A stretch of DNA of 64,000 nt from Theileria orientalis strain Shintoku. Its lineage: Eukaryota > Apicomplexa > Aconoidasida > Piroplasmida > Theileriidae. The notes under the pieces were generated by a model, which made no database searches, was not told the DNA's origin, and saw only the letters and a program-made list of their open reading frames with translations. The translations under genes and the position numbers were made by a program. The stretch covers positions 868,001-932,000 of the forward strand of contig NC_025263.1 of assembly GCF_000740895.1 (NCBI RefSeq), given 5' to 3'. Below are positions 24,534-35,877 of the stretch, one piece after another. Position 1 is the stretch's first letter; the number at the start of each line of letters is the position of its first letter.

Positions 24534-26490
24534 TTATTCCTTCGGAAATATTTTTCTAAGCTTGTTGATGGCTCTTATGTATCCCGATATCGTCTCGTTG
24601 CACATGTGGTCCAAAAGTGTGTCGACCTGAAAAGCGTCATTCCACTCAAACTTACTGAATGTACGTATTTGTTCGGGGAGCCCTTTTCCGCCTTGCTCTT
24701 GATGCCCGTCGTCTTCAGCTCCTCGAACTTAATCTTGCTCTTGAGCTTGTCGAAGAAGTCCATGTACATGTCCGACTGCACGAACAGGCTCAGCTTCACG
24801 TCTATGTTGCTCATCTTCTGCCTCTTGTTCGAGTGGCGACTGACGAAGAACTCCGTGGAGATCGGGTTCGGCAGGATGTTCGCCAGCTGCAGTATCTCGA
24901 CCAGCTTCGCCGCGTGGCTCTTGCTCTCCTTGCATATCGAGGAGATGTGCTCCCTCGAGGGTATCGACGACTCCTTGGCGAAGATCTTAAATATGCGCAG
25001 CGAGTTCCTTTCGTTGCCGTAGAGGATGTGCGGGTCCACCAGCGTCGACTCAAAGCACAGCTTCAGCGCCACGATGTACCTCAGCACCATGAACGTGCTC
25101 GTCGGGTCCTCCACGGTTATTTCGCGCACTCCCGTGTCCATGATGCCGAACCTGTAGATGAACTCCAGCACCCAGAGTCCGAAGCCCTTGCCGTTGTAGT
25201 TCGGGAAGATCATGAACTGCGAGATGCGCAGCCTGTCCTTGTTGATTGTGAAGAAGTAGTACGCCGTCACCATGCCCAGGATCGTGACGCTGTAGCGCTT
25301 GTTCGAGCTGCCCAGCTTCGACGTCGGCGACCTCCTGTTTTTCACGTTGACCAGCTCCGATATCACTCCCACCTGCTGCTGCATTATCTTCTGCCTGATG
25401 CTCTCCTCCTTCTCCTCCTTCTTCTCCTCGACCCTGTTCGTGATAGAATTCTTAAATTCCTCGTTCGACGTCAGCATCTTCGAGATTGGGTTCGAGGTGC
25501 GCGAGTGCTCGTTGTCGACGTTGTGTGTGAAGATGATCATTGGGACGAATATTGACCACCTGGCGTCCGTTTTTATGTTCGAGGCGCCCTCGATGAACCA
25601 GTGGTAGAACCACTCCAACCTCCTGTGCAGGATCGCGAAGTTTTCTGGCGTCGAGAAGTTGAGTCTGTCGAACGACGCCCTCCTCCCATGCCGCGGCCGG
25701 TCCCTCCGGCTCCTGTTTATGTGCCTGACGATGTCGTAGATTAGGCAGTTGTCGAAGTTGCCCTTGTGCGAGATGTTCATGTAGCACTCGTGGTACAGCT
25801 CCTCGTCGAAGTGGCCGCTGTCGAGCGTGTTTCTAAAGTATATCGACTTGTCCGAGAACTCAGGGTACGCGTCGTCATCCCCGGGCAGTCTCTTCCCGTG
25901 ATACTTCGAATACTCTGGTGTTGAGCTGCTGCTCGTGGGCGAGTTTGCGTTTTCTTCGAATACGCAGTACCTCAGCTGGAATATTGAGCAGTTGTCCAGT
26001 GGAATCTCAACGATGATTCTCCCGGGCGGTATGAACCGGTTCGTTCCCACTGACCTCATGTACAGCAGGTGTTTGAATGTGGATTCGTCTAAAATGAGTG
26101 TGTGCTCCGGAATGTGTGTGAAAATCGACTTATACACCACGTACAGCGCCTTTCTGATCTCACTCTCGTCCTTGGACATGTACAGCTGGCCGGACACCTT
26201 GATGAACAGCTCAAAGGTATCTACGATGTAATAAACGTCATATCTGACCCATTGGATTGCCGAGCTCTGAAAATCTGTTATTTTAGGAAAAAAAGCACCA
26301 TGGCTAATTGTGTACATCTGGTGTATCAGATTAACTTGGAAGGATATATACCTAATATAATTCTAACGAAACTCACGTTGTCGTCATTGGTGAAGAAGTG
26401 GTGAGTGTACAGCGGCCTGTAAGTGTAGGAGTTGTTGACGTAGTTGTCCAGGTTCTCGCACGGGTGGAACTGTACAGTGAACTTCTCCAT
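24534..26490 (-). CDS. HAT1: Type B histone acetyltransferase HAT1
   Basis: Three exons. Exon 1 (ATG at 26488-26490) gives FTVQFHPCENLD and PLYTHHFF, matching the HAT1 N-domain. A roughly 105-nt intron whose acceptor is TTTTCAG keeps the frame into SSAIQWVRYDVYYIVDTFEL. The large exon contains the GNAT core: ILGMVTAYYFF, RLRISQFMIFPNYNGKGFG (acetyl-CoA loop) and LEFIYR, then REITVEDPTSTFMVLR, the HAT1 signature. A 29-nt intron then leads to VDTLLDHMCNETISGY and the TAA at 24534-24536. The enzyme acetylates newly made histone H4 before nuclear import. At about 620 aa it is longer than yeast or human HAT1, mainly because of a charged, low-complexity insert (EEKKEEKEES) and a disordered segment near the middle. 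Confidence 0.87.
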
Positions 26491-26732
26491 TAAGATCGGA
26501 TCCGATTGCCACTTCTACGATGATTAAAATACAGTAGAAAATTTCGTTCAAAATAGCGCGCGTGAACTTAATTCATTATTTGTGGTTTGCTGCTTTTGAT
26601 CCCTACTCGGTGTGTTGTGAAACAACACCATCGCACATATGGTCTGAGTCCACGTCCCAAATACCACGAATCGCGTATACATATGCATATTATGTACACC
26701 AGTGATATCTATCAAATTATTTTCAGGCCTAT
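26491..26732. other. Same-strand spacer
   Basis: 242 nt between HAT1 and the SANT gene. There is moderate AT content and no open frame that I can support. Confidence 0.35.
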
Positions 26733-29700
26733 CTACTCAGACTCGTCCGTTTTCATCTTAAAGTTGTTTTTGTGGTAGAAGTTCTTTATCTGGTCCAGCG
26801 ACTTGCCGTAAGGCGCCATTGCGTCGTACAATTTGGCCCAGTCCTTTCCGTGCTCTCTGAAGGCCGCCCTGTACGTCATCTTCTCCTCGATCGTCCACTT
26901 GCTCGGCTTCTTCTTCGCCCGCGGCCGCGGCGGCTGCTTCGAGTACCTTGGGGACTCGTATCCGTACTTCAGCTGGCTGATCACCTTCTTGCGCGTCAGC
27001 ATCCCCGGGTTCGTGTCATATCCGTAGTTCGGCGCAAGCTCGAGGTACCCCCTCTCGTCTCTGCCCCTCGCAAACTCGGCCGGCCTGTCCAGACTCGCTC
27101 CTCCCAATGGCGCCGGCTTCTCCCCCGCTCCGCCCTGGTAGAACTCGGCCGGCCTCTCGTAGTTGTACAGAATCCTGTCTATGTTCGAGAGCGTCGTCTT
27201 CTTCAGGCCCCTGCAGCGCGTGTTGACGAATGACTCGAAGTTCAGGGAGACCACGAACGACTTCGCCAAGTCGCTGTGCGCGTCGATCTTATCTCCCTCT
27301 CCCTGCTCCGAGTAGTCGAATATGAAGCAGCCCTTCTTCGACTCCACTGTGTGGTCGCCCGGCAGCGCCGAGGCCGTGTACTCCACCGTCTTCCTCGTCG
27401 TCATCGAGAGGTACTTTGAGGGTAGGAAGTAGCCCTCGGCTATGTTGTCGAGCGTGTACTGGTAGTCGTCGTCTGACGTCTGCGGCTCCTGGTGCTGCGT
27501 GTACTTCACGTAGTACTCCTGCGCGGAGTCCAGCGAGCCGCAGCGCAGCAGGTAGTCCGAGAGCGCCGTGAAGGCCATTTGGTTCCTGCTGTTGAACTCC
27601 CTCACGATGTCCGTGTTGCAGTCGTCCATGATGTCGTCGAGCGAGCTCATGATTGAGGCTTCTCTCTTCAGGTTCTTCGTCATGTCGATCTTCGACCTGA
27701 TTCTCGTGCGCAGCTCCTCCACCCTCTGCTTCAGCTTCAGCCTGTACTTGAACCTGTAGTAGAACTCCACGCAGTCTCCGCACTTTTTATTTTCCAGAAA
27801 CTGCGCGATCTTCGAGAAGTTTTTCGGGTACATGAGGTACTTTTCCACGAACGTCTTCACCTCCGCCATCGACCACACCTGCGCGACTCTGTAGTTAAGC
27901 TCATCTTCCAGCAGCTCCTCCTCCGAGACCACGTTTTTCCTGTCGTAGACCACCAGCGCGTCGAGCGTGTAGAAGTTCATTTCCGGGCACTTCATCACCC
28001 TGTAGATCGGCATCGCCTTGAAGTCCGGTATCCACTCGAGCGGCTCCTTCGGGCCGTCCATCAGGCACTGCGTCCACCTCACGCTCGGCCCCGTGAGGTT
28101 ACTGAATACTGGCATCAGGTATGCGTTTGACCTCGCCTGCGTGTCAGGCTCCGCCACCTTGCTCGTCACTGCGTCTTCCATTGTCTTCCTTCTTCCCAGC
28201 TGCGGGTCTCTGTGCCTTGAGGTTCCTGGCAGCGGCAGCTCGTTCTTTTCTGCCTCGTCCGTGTGCGTCAGCTGACTGAACCTTCTTTTTCTGTATACTA
28301 TGTCCGCTATTCCGAACCCTTGTATGTGAAAGGGCGATATCGTCTCGTTGTTGATGTACGGGTAGCTGATGTTGTTGTGCCTGTAGCCTGCTGGCAGCGG
28401 TATGAACTTGTCTGGCAGGTCAATTGCTCTCACTGGCAGCACTCCCCATGAGAACACGTCCACCTTACTTCTATCAAACGAGTTTATGTAAATGTGCCAC
28501 TTTCTCTTATACATTTCGTAAAGCTCCTTTTCGTTTTCGAATATTTCGTTTCTCGAGTTGATCCACATCTTCATGAAGTGCGCCACTCTCTTGAACGACC
28601 TCGACACTATTTTGTATTCCTTCAGCATGTTATTTTCGTACGTGCTCATCGATGTTCCGTCTTCCTCCCCTTCTTCCTCCACGTTCATTCTGTTCATCAG
28701 TATCTCCGCAGGGTCCACTGACACGAACTGCCACGGCAGTATGTGCGAGGGCACGTACGGCAGGTACAGTGCTATCTCCACGTAGGAGTCCTTCGAGTCT
28801 GTTGCGAACGACTCTTTGTTCAACACGAGGGTCTTCGTACTCATTGCTGAGGTGTCTATTTCCATTCCGTCAAAAACCCCGGTCGATCTACTTAACTGTC
28901 TTTCCTTCTTCATGTTGTTGTGCAGTGACACCATCTCACTTTTCAGCAGGTCCAGCGCGTCCCAGAATGTGAAGTCTTCCAGGAACTTAAAATTCCTCAC
29001 TCCCTTGTTTCTAAAAAACGGGCTTCCGTGCTGCAACTTATCTCTAACTCCTCTCAATAAATTTCCACCAAACGCGTCAGTCACTCCATTCGTGGTACTA
29101 TATTTTTCCTTTCCTCTTTGCCCTGTTGACTCGCTAAATTTGCTACTTCCTCCACCTCCCCTTTTCCTCGAGTTATTTGAATCCCAAGAGCTAAATGGTG
29201 AGCACTCCACGTCGAACTTCTTATTTCTTCTTCTATTTCTCGGCGTCGACCTAGTGCTACTGTTGCTTCCATCGCCGTTACCATTGCTAACTGTCGTACC
29301 AATACTGACTCCATTCCCACCATCAGTAGCTTTCAACTGATGCTCATTACCCATTTTACTCTGATCACTGTTGGGGTTTTGACTTCCATCTGCGGCTTCA
29401 CTGCCCTTATTGTTTGCTTCATCCTTGTTGCTACTCCCACGTCTACTACTGGATCTAGAACTAGTTTTGTCTGATTTATTCCCAAACTTAAAGATACTCT
29501 TTATGTTAATCTTACTTGAAGTTACTGGAGCCACGTCTTGATCAGTGCCCGTGTCATCATTACCAGCAGCATTAACATTAATGTTTGCCGTAGCACTACA
29601 GTTACCGTTAGGAGTGGCATTAACATTAACGTTAGGAGTGGCATTAACATTAATGTTTGCCGTAGCACTACAGTTACCGTTAGAAGTAGCATTAAGGTTG

Positions 29701-32147
29701 CCGTTAACAGTGAACATGTCATCGTTACTGTTAGCAGTAACATTAACATTGCCAGCAGCAGTGGCATTTACGATGTTCAAGCCGTTAACGCCGACACTAC
29801 CACTCAATTCAGCACTGCTGTAGTTCGACGAATCATGGCTGTCAAACCGCTTATTCTTACTCGAGTCCGTGTTCAAATTTATGTCAAGCTTACACGTAAA
29901 CGGCATTTTCAGCTTCCAACTCAGCGGTATCGAGTCCATCTTCACTCTCAAAATCACCCTTTCCTGCACTATGTGCTCGCTGCCCTGCCTAGAGCTCGAC
30001 GTGTCAGTCGCTATGTTCGCCACGTCCACGTCGTACCATGATATCGCCTCGTTGTAGCACTCGTTAACGTTCGAGCTCGTGCTCACCACTCTGTCGAGCA
30101 CGTGCACCGGGTCGTTGTGGCACTTGCAGTAGCACGAGCAGCTTCCCATCACGTTTTTCAGCAGGTCCACCGTTGCGATTTTCGTGTCGATTGTGAAGTT
30201 GAGTATCTTGTCCTCCACCGGCTCGTGCTCCAGCGTCGACGTGTACATCTTCGCCTGGTCCGTGGTCCTTCTGCACGTGCAGCACTTGCTGCAGCAGTAT
30301 CCGTTAACGCAGTTGTACTCCGTGAACTCGCTGAACTCCGGCTTCGGGATGCGCACCTCTGCTATTGCCACCTTGCACACGTCGTTGACGAACCTCAGCG
30401 TCGAGCTCAGCATCTTATTCTTGTTCTGGTTCATCACGTCAAAGATCAGCCCGTGGTCGAGCGTCCACGCTCCCACCGTTCCAAAGCCCTTCTGCGTGAA
30501 CTCCTTCTTGTCTCCTGACCACAGGTAGCAGCCTGAGCACGAGTCGCACTCCGTGAAGACGTTGTTCTTGAAGAGGTAGTCCGAGGTCGTGCAGAGCCCC
30601 TTCACGCACCTCAGTCCGTTGTAGAACGCCATTGAGGGACTCGTCAGCAGAATGTAATTCTCCTTCGTCTGCTCCACGTCTTCGTAGTAGTTTTCGTCGA
30701 TGTAGCTGTTGATCAGCGTGTACTGGTCGTGCCTGAAGAGCCTCTTCAGTCTCTTAACGTTATACGTGTAGTCTATGAACTGCTGGTAACTCTCTTCCGA
30801 GTTAATGTTGTCGTAGTCCGACTTCAGCATCCCCTTCACAAAATTCAGTGCTATCAACTCGTTGTTCACGCTTGAGAGGGCCCTCTTTATCATCGTGCTT
30901 AGCTCCAACAGGTTCTCCTCCGTAAACAGGTGCTCGTTGTACAACCTCGTTTGATCACTCTCATCCGGGTCATTCAGTGCGTTGTACACATTCTGGCTAA
31001 AGGACATACAGTGGGTCAGCATCTCAATCATCTCCTTCAGCATAACATCTTCTATTGGCTTATTTGACGCGTCTATGCTCTCTATGTATCTTTGGTCTTC
31101 TGCGCTCAGCGATGGAAGCGAGTACGCTATCAGCTGCTTCTGCTTCTTCAGCAGAAACTCTTCCGTCAGCTCCGCCTCTTCCAGCGTTTCATCGCTTATT
31201 ATTTGTCTTGGCTTCGGCGTCGTCTTCCTCTGTCTTTTTGGCATTCTATCTGGCAGCGATATGTGATCCACTGCATCTCCGTTTACTCCCGATAGCAGTC
31301 TTCTCCTTTCATTTATCAAGCTGTGGTACCTTCTCTTATACGGGTTCGCCGAATAATCGTTATGTATCATCAAGTTGTACACCGACTTATTGGAGCCTTC
31401 GTTATTAAAATCGTGCAAAAAGTGCGATTTCGATGTCGAGTCGTTGCTCTCTGAGCCATGGTCTTCGTTTCCGTCCCCTTCGTATCCGAACATTGAGAGC
31501 GGAAACTTTTTAAATCTTCTATCACCCTTTACATCGGACACTCTTGACGCCTTCCTGTATACTGACGGGTACGTAACGTCATCTGTCCTTATCTTCGTGA
31601 ACGTGTTATTGTTGTATCCGAACGGCAGTGATATAAGCGACGTCGGATTAAACCTAATCGACGAGATCGAGTTAGTCTCCATTTGCGATGATTCTGCCTT
31701 TTTTGTGACTGGCGTTGAGCAGTACTTAAATGACGGGGACAATTCGCTCGACGAAATCTTGTTCGACGACACTCCGTCATTGCTACGTGATACGTGTGTA
31801 AGCCTTCTTTGTGGAGTCAGCAGGTTAGCGTTGTTTATGTTCAAACTCTCATCATATGCTGTGGGTTTTTGCACGTTTGGTTTTATTGCGCTTTCAATGT
31901 AACTTGTGCTAGATCTTGAGGCTAGAAGGTTGATACCTTCGAGTTCACGGTTAAGTGACGTTGAATGGTAAATGTTTAAGTTGTTATTGTATAACAACTG
32001 ATGGTAGTCTATATCCCCTTCATTTCCAAACCGTTCTGTGAAGTCAATGTTAGGGTTATTGTAGCTATCGTTGTCAACGTTGTAGGAATATCGCCGGGAG
32101 TGACTGGAAGACAAATTTGGAGAATTTGGATAAGAATGGGCAACCAT
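26733..32147 (-). CDS. Large SANT/Myb-domain chromatin protein
   Basis: A single uninterrupted frame of 1,804 codons, unusual among these intron-rich genes. Two SANT domains lie in the C-terminal third: VAQVWSMAEVKTFVEKYLMY with YYRFKYRLK (near 27,720-27,900), and at the extreme C-terminus KWTIEEKMTYRAAFREHGKD with IKNFYHK. A paired SANT layout recalls NCoR/SMRT or REST-corepressor proteins. The middle carries a Cys-rich cluster (CDSCSGC, CCSKCCTCRR, CSCYCKCHND) that could bind zinc. The N-terminal third is Ser/Asn-rich and disordered, with an Asn/Ala/Val repeat encoded by a minisatellite near 29,570-29,780. The role is probably scaffolding of a histone-modifying complex. No catalytic domain is seen. 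Confidence 0.8.
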   Translation of the reverse strand: MVAHSYPNSPNLSSSHSRRYSYNVDNDSYNNPNIDFTERFGNEGDIDYHQLLYNNNLNIYHSTSLNRELEGINLLASRSSTSYIESAIKPNVQKPTAYDESLNINNANLLTPQRRLTHVSRSNDGVSSNKISSSELSPSFKYCSTPVTKKAESSQMETNSISSIRFNPTSLISLPFGYNNNTFTKIRTDDVTYPSVYRKASRVSDVKGDRRFKKFPLSMFGYEGDGNEDHGSESNDSTSKSHFLHDFNNEGSNKSVYNLMIHNDYSANPYKRRYHSLINERRRLLSGVNGDAVDHISLPDRMPKRQRKTTPKPRQIISDETLEEAELTEEFLLKKQKQLIAYSLPSLSAEDQRYIESIDASNKPIEDVMLKEMIEMLTHCMSFSQNVYNALNDPDESDQTRLYNEHLFTEENLLELSTMIKRALSSVNNELIALNFVKGMLKSDYDNINSEESYQQFIDYTYNVKRLKRLFRHDQYTLINSYIDENYYEDVEQTKENYILLTSPSMAFYNGLRCVKGLCTTSDYLFKNNVFTECDSCSGCYLWSGDKKEFTQKGFGTVGAWTLDHGLIFDVMNQNKNKMLSSTLRFVNDVCKVAIAEVRIPKPEFSEFTEYNCVNGYCCSKCCTCRRTTDQAKMYTSTLEHEPVEDKILNFTIDTKIATVDLLKNVMGSCSCYCKCHNDPVHVLDRVVSTSSNVNECYNEAISWYDVDVANIATDTSSSRQGSEHIVQERVILRVKMDSIPLSWKLKMPFTCKLDINLNTDSSKNKRFDSHDSSNYSSAELSGSVGVNGLNIVNATAAGNVNVTANSNDDMFTVNGNLNATSNGNCSATANINVNATPNVNVNATPNGNCSATANINVNAAGNDDTGTDQDVAPVTSSKINIKSIFKFGNKSDKTSSRSSSRRGSSNKDEANNKGSEAADGSQNPNSDQSKMGNEHQLKATDGGNGVSIGTTVSNGNGDGSNSSTRSTPRNRRRNKKFDVECSPFSSWDSNNSRKRGGGGSSKFSESTGQRGKEKYSTTNGVTDAFGGNLLRGVRDKLQHGSPFFRNKGVRNFKFLEDFTFWDALDLLKSEMVSLHNNMKKERQLSRSTGVFDGMEIDTSAMSTKTLVLNKESFATDSKDSYVEIALYLPYVPSHILPWQFVSVDPAEILMNRMNVEEEGEEDGTSMSTYENNMLKEYKIVSRSFKRVAHFMKMWINSRNEIFENEKELYEMYKRKWHIYINSFDRSKVDVFSWGVLPVRAIDLPDKFIPLPAGYRHNNISYPYINNETISPFHIQGFGIADIVYRKRRFSQLTHTDEAEKNELPLPGTSRHRDPQLGRRKTMEDAVTSKVAEPDTQARSNAYLMPVFSNLTGPSVRWTQCLMDGPKEPLEWIPDFKAMPIYRVMKCPEMNFYTLDALVVYDRKNVVSEEELLEDELNYRVAQVWSMAEVKTFVEKYLMYPKNFSKIAQFLENKKCGDCVEFYYRFKYRLKLKQRVEELRTRIRSKIDMTKNLKREASIMSSLDDIMDDCNTDIVREFNSRNQMAFTALSDYLLRCGSLDSAQEYYVKYTQHQEPQTSDDDYQYTLDNIAEGYFLPSKYLSMTTRKTVEYTASALPGDHTVESKKGCFIFDYSEQGEGDKIDAHSDLAKSFVVSLNFESFVNTRCRGLKKTTLSNIDRILYNYERPAEFYQGGAGEKPAPLGGASLDRPAEFARGRDERGYLELAPNYGYDTNPGMLTRKKVISQLKYGYESPRYSKQPPRPRAKKKPSKWTIEEKMTYRAAFREHGKDWAKLYDAMAPYGKSLDQIKNFYHKNNFKMKTDESE
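29569..29780. repeat. Coding minisatellite in the SANT gene
   Basis: A block of about 48 nt starting GCATTAACATTAATGTTTGC recurs almost unchanged after 72 nt (29569 and 29641). It is flanked by shorter GCATTAACATTAA copies. The repeat stays in frame and encodes alternating NVNAT, NGNCSATAN and related units. It is probably length-variable between isolates. Confidence 0.8.
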
Positions 32148-32426
32148 AGTCCCAAAAAATTATAAAATGTGTTACATTGTCATTTATTAAAAAATAAAAT
32201 ACAATTGTGTATAATAAAAAAGTATTTGATAGATTTGTTAATGAGTTAAAAAAACAAATGCTAATTTTGTATTGATGAAGTTATATTAATAAAATTACCA
32301 AATGAAAAATCTCAATTAAAAATATTTTATAATATATATATCAAAAACAACTTAATATATTAATAGTGGAAATTATTGTACAACATAACAAATATTGGAA
32401 ACACAGAACCATTAACTATTTATACT
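32148..32426. other. Same-strand AT-rich spacer
   Basis: 279 nt, almost pure A and T in places, no frame. It separates the SANT gene start from the stop of the pseudokinase-like gene, both on the minus strand. Confidence 0.4.
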
Positions 32427-35318
32427 TTACAACATTAAGTTTACAAAATGATTCCAGTAAATCTGAATTGTGTTTATTTTGATTTATTTTTATATAGTTT
32501 CATCTTACCTTGTCGTTTAGTTCCAGTGACCTACATACTGAATTGACCTCCTCCTTCATCAACAATGACGATTTCGAATCACTTAAAAGTTCAACAAATT
32601 TAGTTTTATTAAACGACCAGTCAGTTTCCTAAGGGCTATGAACTAGTTATTAACGTACGTCTATGTGTTTTCTACATACTGACCACAGTATGTTCAACTC
32701 CCCGTGCCTCCAGTATTTAGTGGCGAGAAATAGGTCTAAAAAAAATTCAAATATGTGTGTTTACCTTTCAGTGAGCACTTGTCAGAATCCTTCAGGGACG
32801 TTATGTGCACAAACTCAGATATTAAGTGGTTAGGAACATTCGCCAGCTTCAGCACCTTCAACGCGCTTCCGTACCCTACCACGTCTGGTTGATTAGGTTC
32901 AGCCGAAAGCACCAGTGTGTTCATCAGTTTATTCATTTTGTTCACATAAAATACATTACTCGATTCCAGGAACCTCGTTATGTTGCGATAATTACTCAGA
33001 GCCATGAGATCCTAATTTGTATTTTAAATCACACACTTGTGGATCAACTCACGTGTACACTATGTGTTAAAAACCGTAGGTTGTAAGCACTTGGCCAGGG
33101 ACCAGTTGCATTAAACCAGGAGTGAGACAGTACATCAAAAGATGATGGTCTCAAGTTAGGGTCTTTGCAAAGAATATATGTTATTAAATCGTACAAGTCA
33201 TCTTCAACTTTAAAAAGAGTTGAGTGTAATAGCATATGTGGTAAGTGGTCAACAAAACTGGTATTGTTAGCCGTTTTACTAGGAACTTGACCTATAAAAT
33301 TATCTTGCGTTAAATATGTTAATGGTATTTTGTAACATGGAATTGAAAATATTTTAGTACTAGAAGATATTAATATTAATAAACGTGTACCTGTGACCAT
33401 GAATAACAAAATCATTCCAGCTGTCCAGACATTACTCTTTGGAGTTATTGTGGAGCTTGCTACTTCAGGAGCTTGATGAATAGTCGTTAGAGGTGATTGG
33501 TGCTTATAACTGGAGAAAGATTCATAAAATCCTATAGTTATTGATTGTATGATTTGTGTTTAATATACCGTAGTCTCTAATCTTTATCTTTGGCAGAGCA
33601 GTTGAATCGTCAATCATGATCTTCTCAGGATTAAGAGACAAATGAGTAACATTGTTGCAGTGTAAATACACTAGCGCCTCGACCAGTTGGGTAAACACGT
33701 TGTGTACAAATCCCAGTGAATAATCAAAAGTTGAAGAATCTAGAGAGCTCAGCTTATTCGTAAGAGATAACTCTGGGCAAAACCTAAAAATAGAAGTTAA
33801 CGGTGTAAAATAATAAACTTACTCTGTAACAACGTATAATGAGTTGTAGTCATGGTACACAGCTATGTACTTAACGAGGTTCTTGTGGTCAAAACGTTTT
33901 AAGACTTCAAACTCCGAATAAATCTCATGAAACAATGGTAGGTCCGGAGTCTTAAAAAGTATTTCTATTACCCTGAGTTCGTCAGTCTTTAGCTCCTTTG
34001 CGACATATTTACTAGAGGACCTTCCAGGGGACAGTCTTTTAATAAATGAGTAGTGGTCTGTTGAAATTAAGTTCAATAGTGATTAATTACCTGAAATGTT
34101 GACGAAAGGGTGGTAGTCGTCCACTAAGTAGTTGAGATACATGTCTGTGGAGTTAAATGTGTATCGTGGGTGATAGTAAACCTCAATTGCATACTTAAGT
34201 GCGTGTAAAACTTCCCAGTACTAAATATAAATGTGAGTCCTTTTGGTTACCAGTATTAAGAACGTTCTAAAGTCCAGTAATGAGCTGGGATTTACGTTAT
34301 ATACGCTGTATATGTGATCTGTTGGAATTCCTAAGAATGCGTTGATCCATTTGAACGTACTGTGTAGGTTAGGAAGGTGTAGAGATTGTACTAGAAATAA
34401 AACCACGTTGTTGAATACATTGAACGACATTGTACTTCCTCCGTATTTCTAAAAATAATCGTAATTAAATTGTAAATTACCAGGTATATATTTTTTGCTG
34501 ATATCTTAAACTCATCTAGTGATGATGTCAGCGTGAATATGTTCATCAACTTTGTTGAATTGGGTGATTTAAAAACAGGTATTGGAGATAGATTAACATG
34601 CTTCAGCATAGTTTGTTTTGAGCCCTTTTTAAAAAGACTAGAATATAAATCATGGGTTAAATTGGAGTTTATAACTCTCTTGAATTCAGCATCAATCATG
34701 TTATGTAATGCTTTGTTATAATTTGGTTCAACCAGTTTAGTTTTAGGCTCATCATATAATTTCTTAAACTCAGCTGTCGATTGGTAAGCTTTAAGCGAAT
34801 CCGAAAGTAATTTTAATCTATTGCCTGAGTACATTTTCATCCTTAGCATTAGCTTCATATTATTTTCTCTCTGTTGTACTGCGGTAAAATATGCATTCTG
34901 AAGGCTCGTAATAGATTGGTGTACTTCGTCAAGCTGCAACTGTTCATTAGATGTATCCTTTTTTTTCGACAGTGAATTTTTAATTGAAGTTATAGAATCA
35001 TTTACTAAACTAGTCCAATTATTTTTGGTTTCATGGAACTCAGCTGTATCAAACTTTAGAAAGCTGTGATTTTTAAATAGATCAGTTTCAACATCTTGGT
35101 CAACATCGGAACCTATATTCAAAAAGTAAATATTAAGAAAAAAATGAGAAATTACCTCTTTGGGAGTTTAAAGCAAATAAATAATTGATCAGTTTAAATT
35201 CCAAATTTGCATATTGTAGTTCATATTGAAGTGAGTTTAATATTTTATTCTTGTGATCAATTAAAGAATTAAATGTGTGAGATGATGGAGGAGAATTTAC
35301 AACCTTATCACTCGTCAT
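32427..35318 (-). CDS. Kinase-like protein with degenerate catalytic motifs (predicted pseudokinase)
   Basis: About ten exons from the ATG at 35318 to the TAA at 32427-32429. The N-terminal 300 residues form charged helices. A helical segment then resembles degenerate EF-hands (FKWINAFLGI, NPSSLLDFRTFLILV). The kinase fold follows: EIYSEFEVLKRFDHKNLVKY (helix C and beta 4), SLYVVTE, then THLSLNPEKIMID where HRDLKPEN should be, IKIRDYGF for DFG, QAPEV for APE, and LIT, KDPNLRPS, HSWF at the end of the C-lobe. The glycine loop is replaced by LSPGRSSSKY, and the beta-3 lysine position reads RVIEILFK. The order of elements is clearly kinase and possibly CDPK-derived. The residues argue against catalysis, so a scaffold or allosteric role is inferred. 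Confidence 0.75.
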
Positions 35319-35877
35319 GGTGAAAATTATATTATATATTAAATAATAAAAAAGGAAAATATGTTATAATATATTTTTTTTATTAATTAAGAATAATTGT
35401 TGCGATGTGTAGAAAATAATAAATAAATTATAAATATTTTAATTTATAATATTTTAACAAAATGATAAAATGAAATAAATTTAAATGATAAATAATCAAT
35501 AAATATAACTAATATAATATATAAATTAAATACACACCTATTTATAGCTATGCACTTTAGTGTGTTTGGGGTATAATGAATAATAAATTAATGTGATTCT
35601 AAGAATCTTCCACAATATTATTTATTTCGTTCATAATATATGTTGAATTTTGAATTTGTATATTTAATTCTATTTAATGTTGTATGATTATAATAATTTT
35701 ACAACAGACATATGTAACAATTTTACTCAAAACGATTTAATAATATTAATTATGAAAATATTAAAAAACAATAATTATAATTTAAAAATTTTAAACTTTT
35801 GTAAAACGGTTAGTATTTTGTACAAAAAATACTTATTTATGTTATATTAGCAAATAATAATAGAATCGTTAAATAAT
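35319..35877. promoter_or_regulatory. Divergent AT-rich intergenic region
   Basis: 559 nt between the pseudokinase gene (minus) and the small membrane-protein gene (plus). AT content is extreme, with poly-A and poly-T tracts. No coding frame or recognisable motif is seen; both promoters should be here. Confidence 0.45.

Noticed and set aside
24659..25555. A 298-codon plus-strand frame
   Set aside because: Antisense to the HAT1 GNAT domain, composed of Leu/Arg/Val repeats typical of shadow frames.
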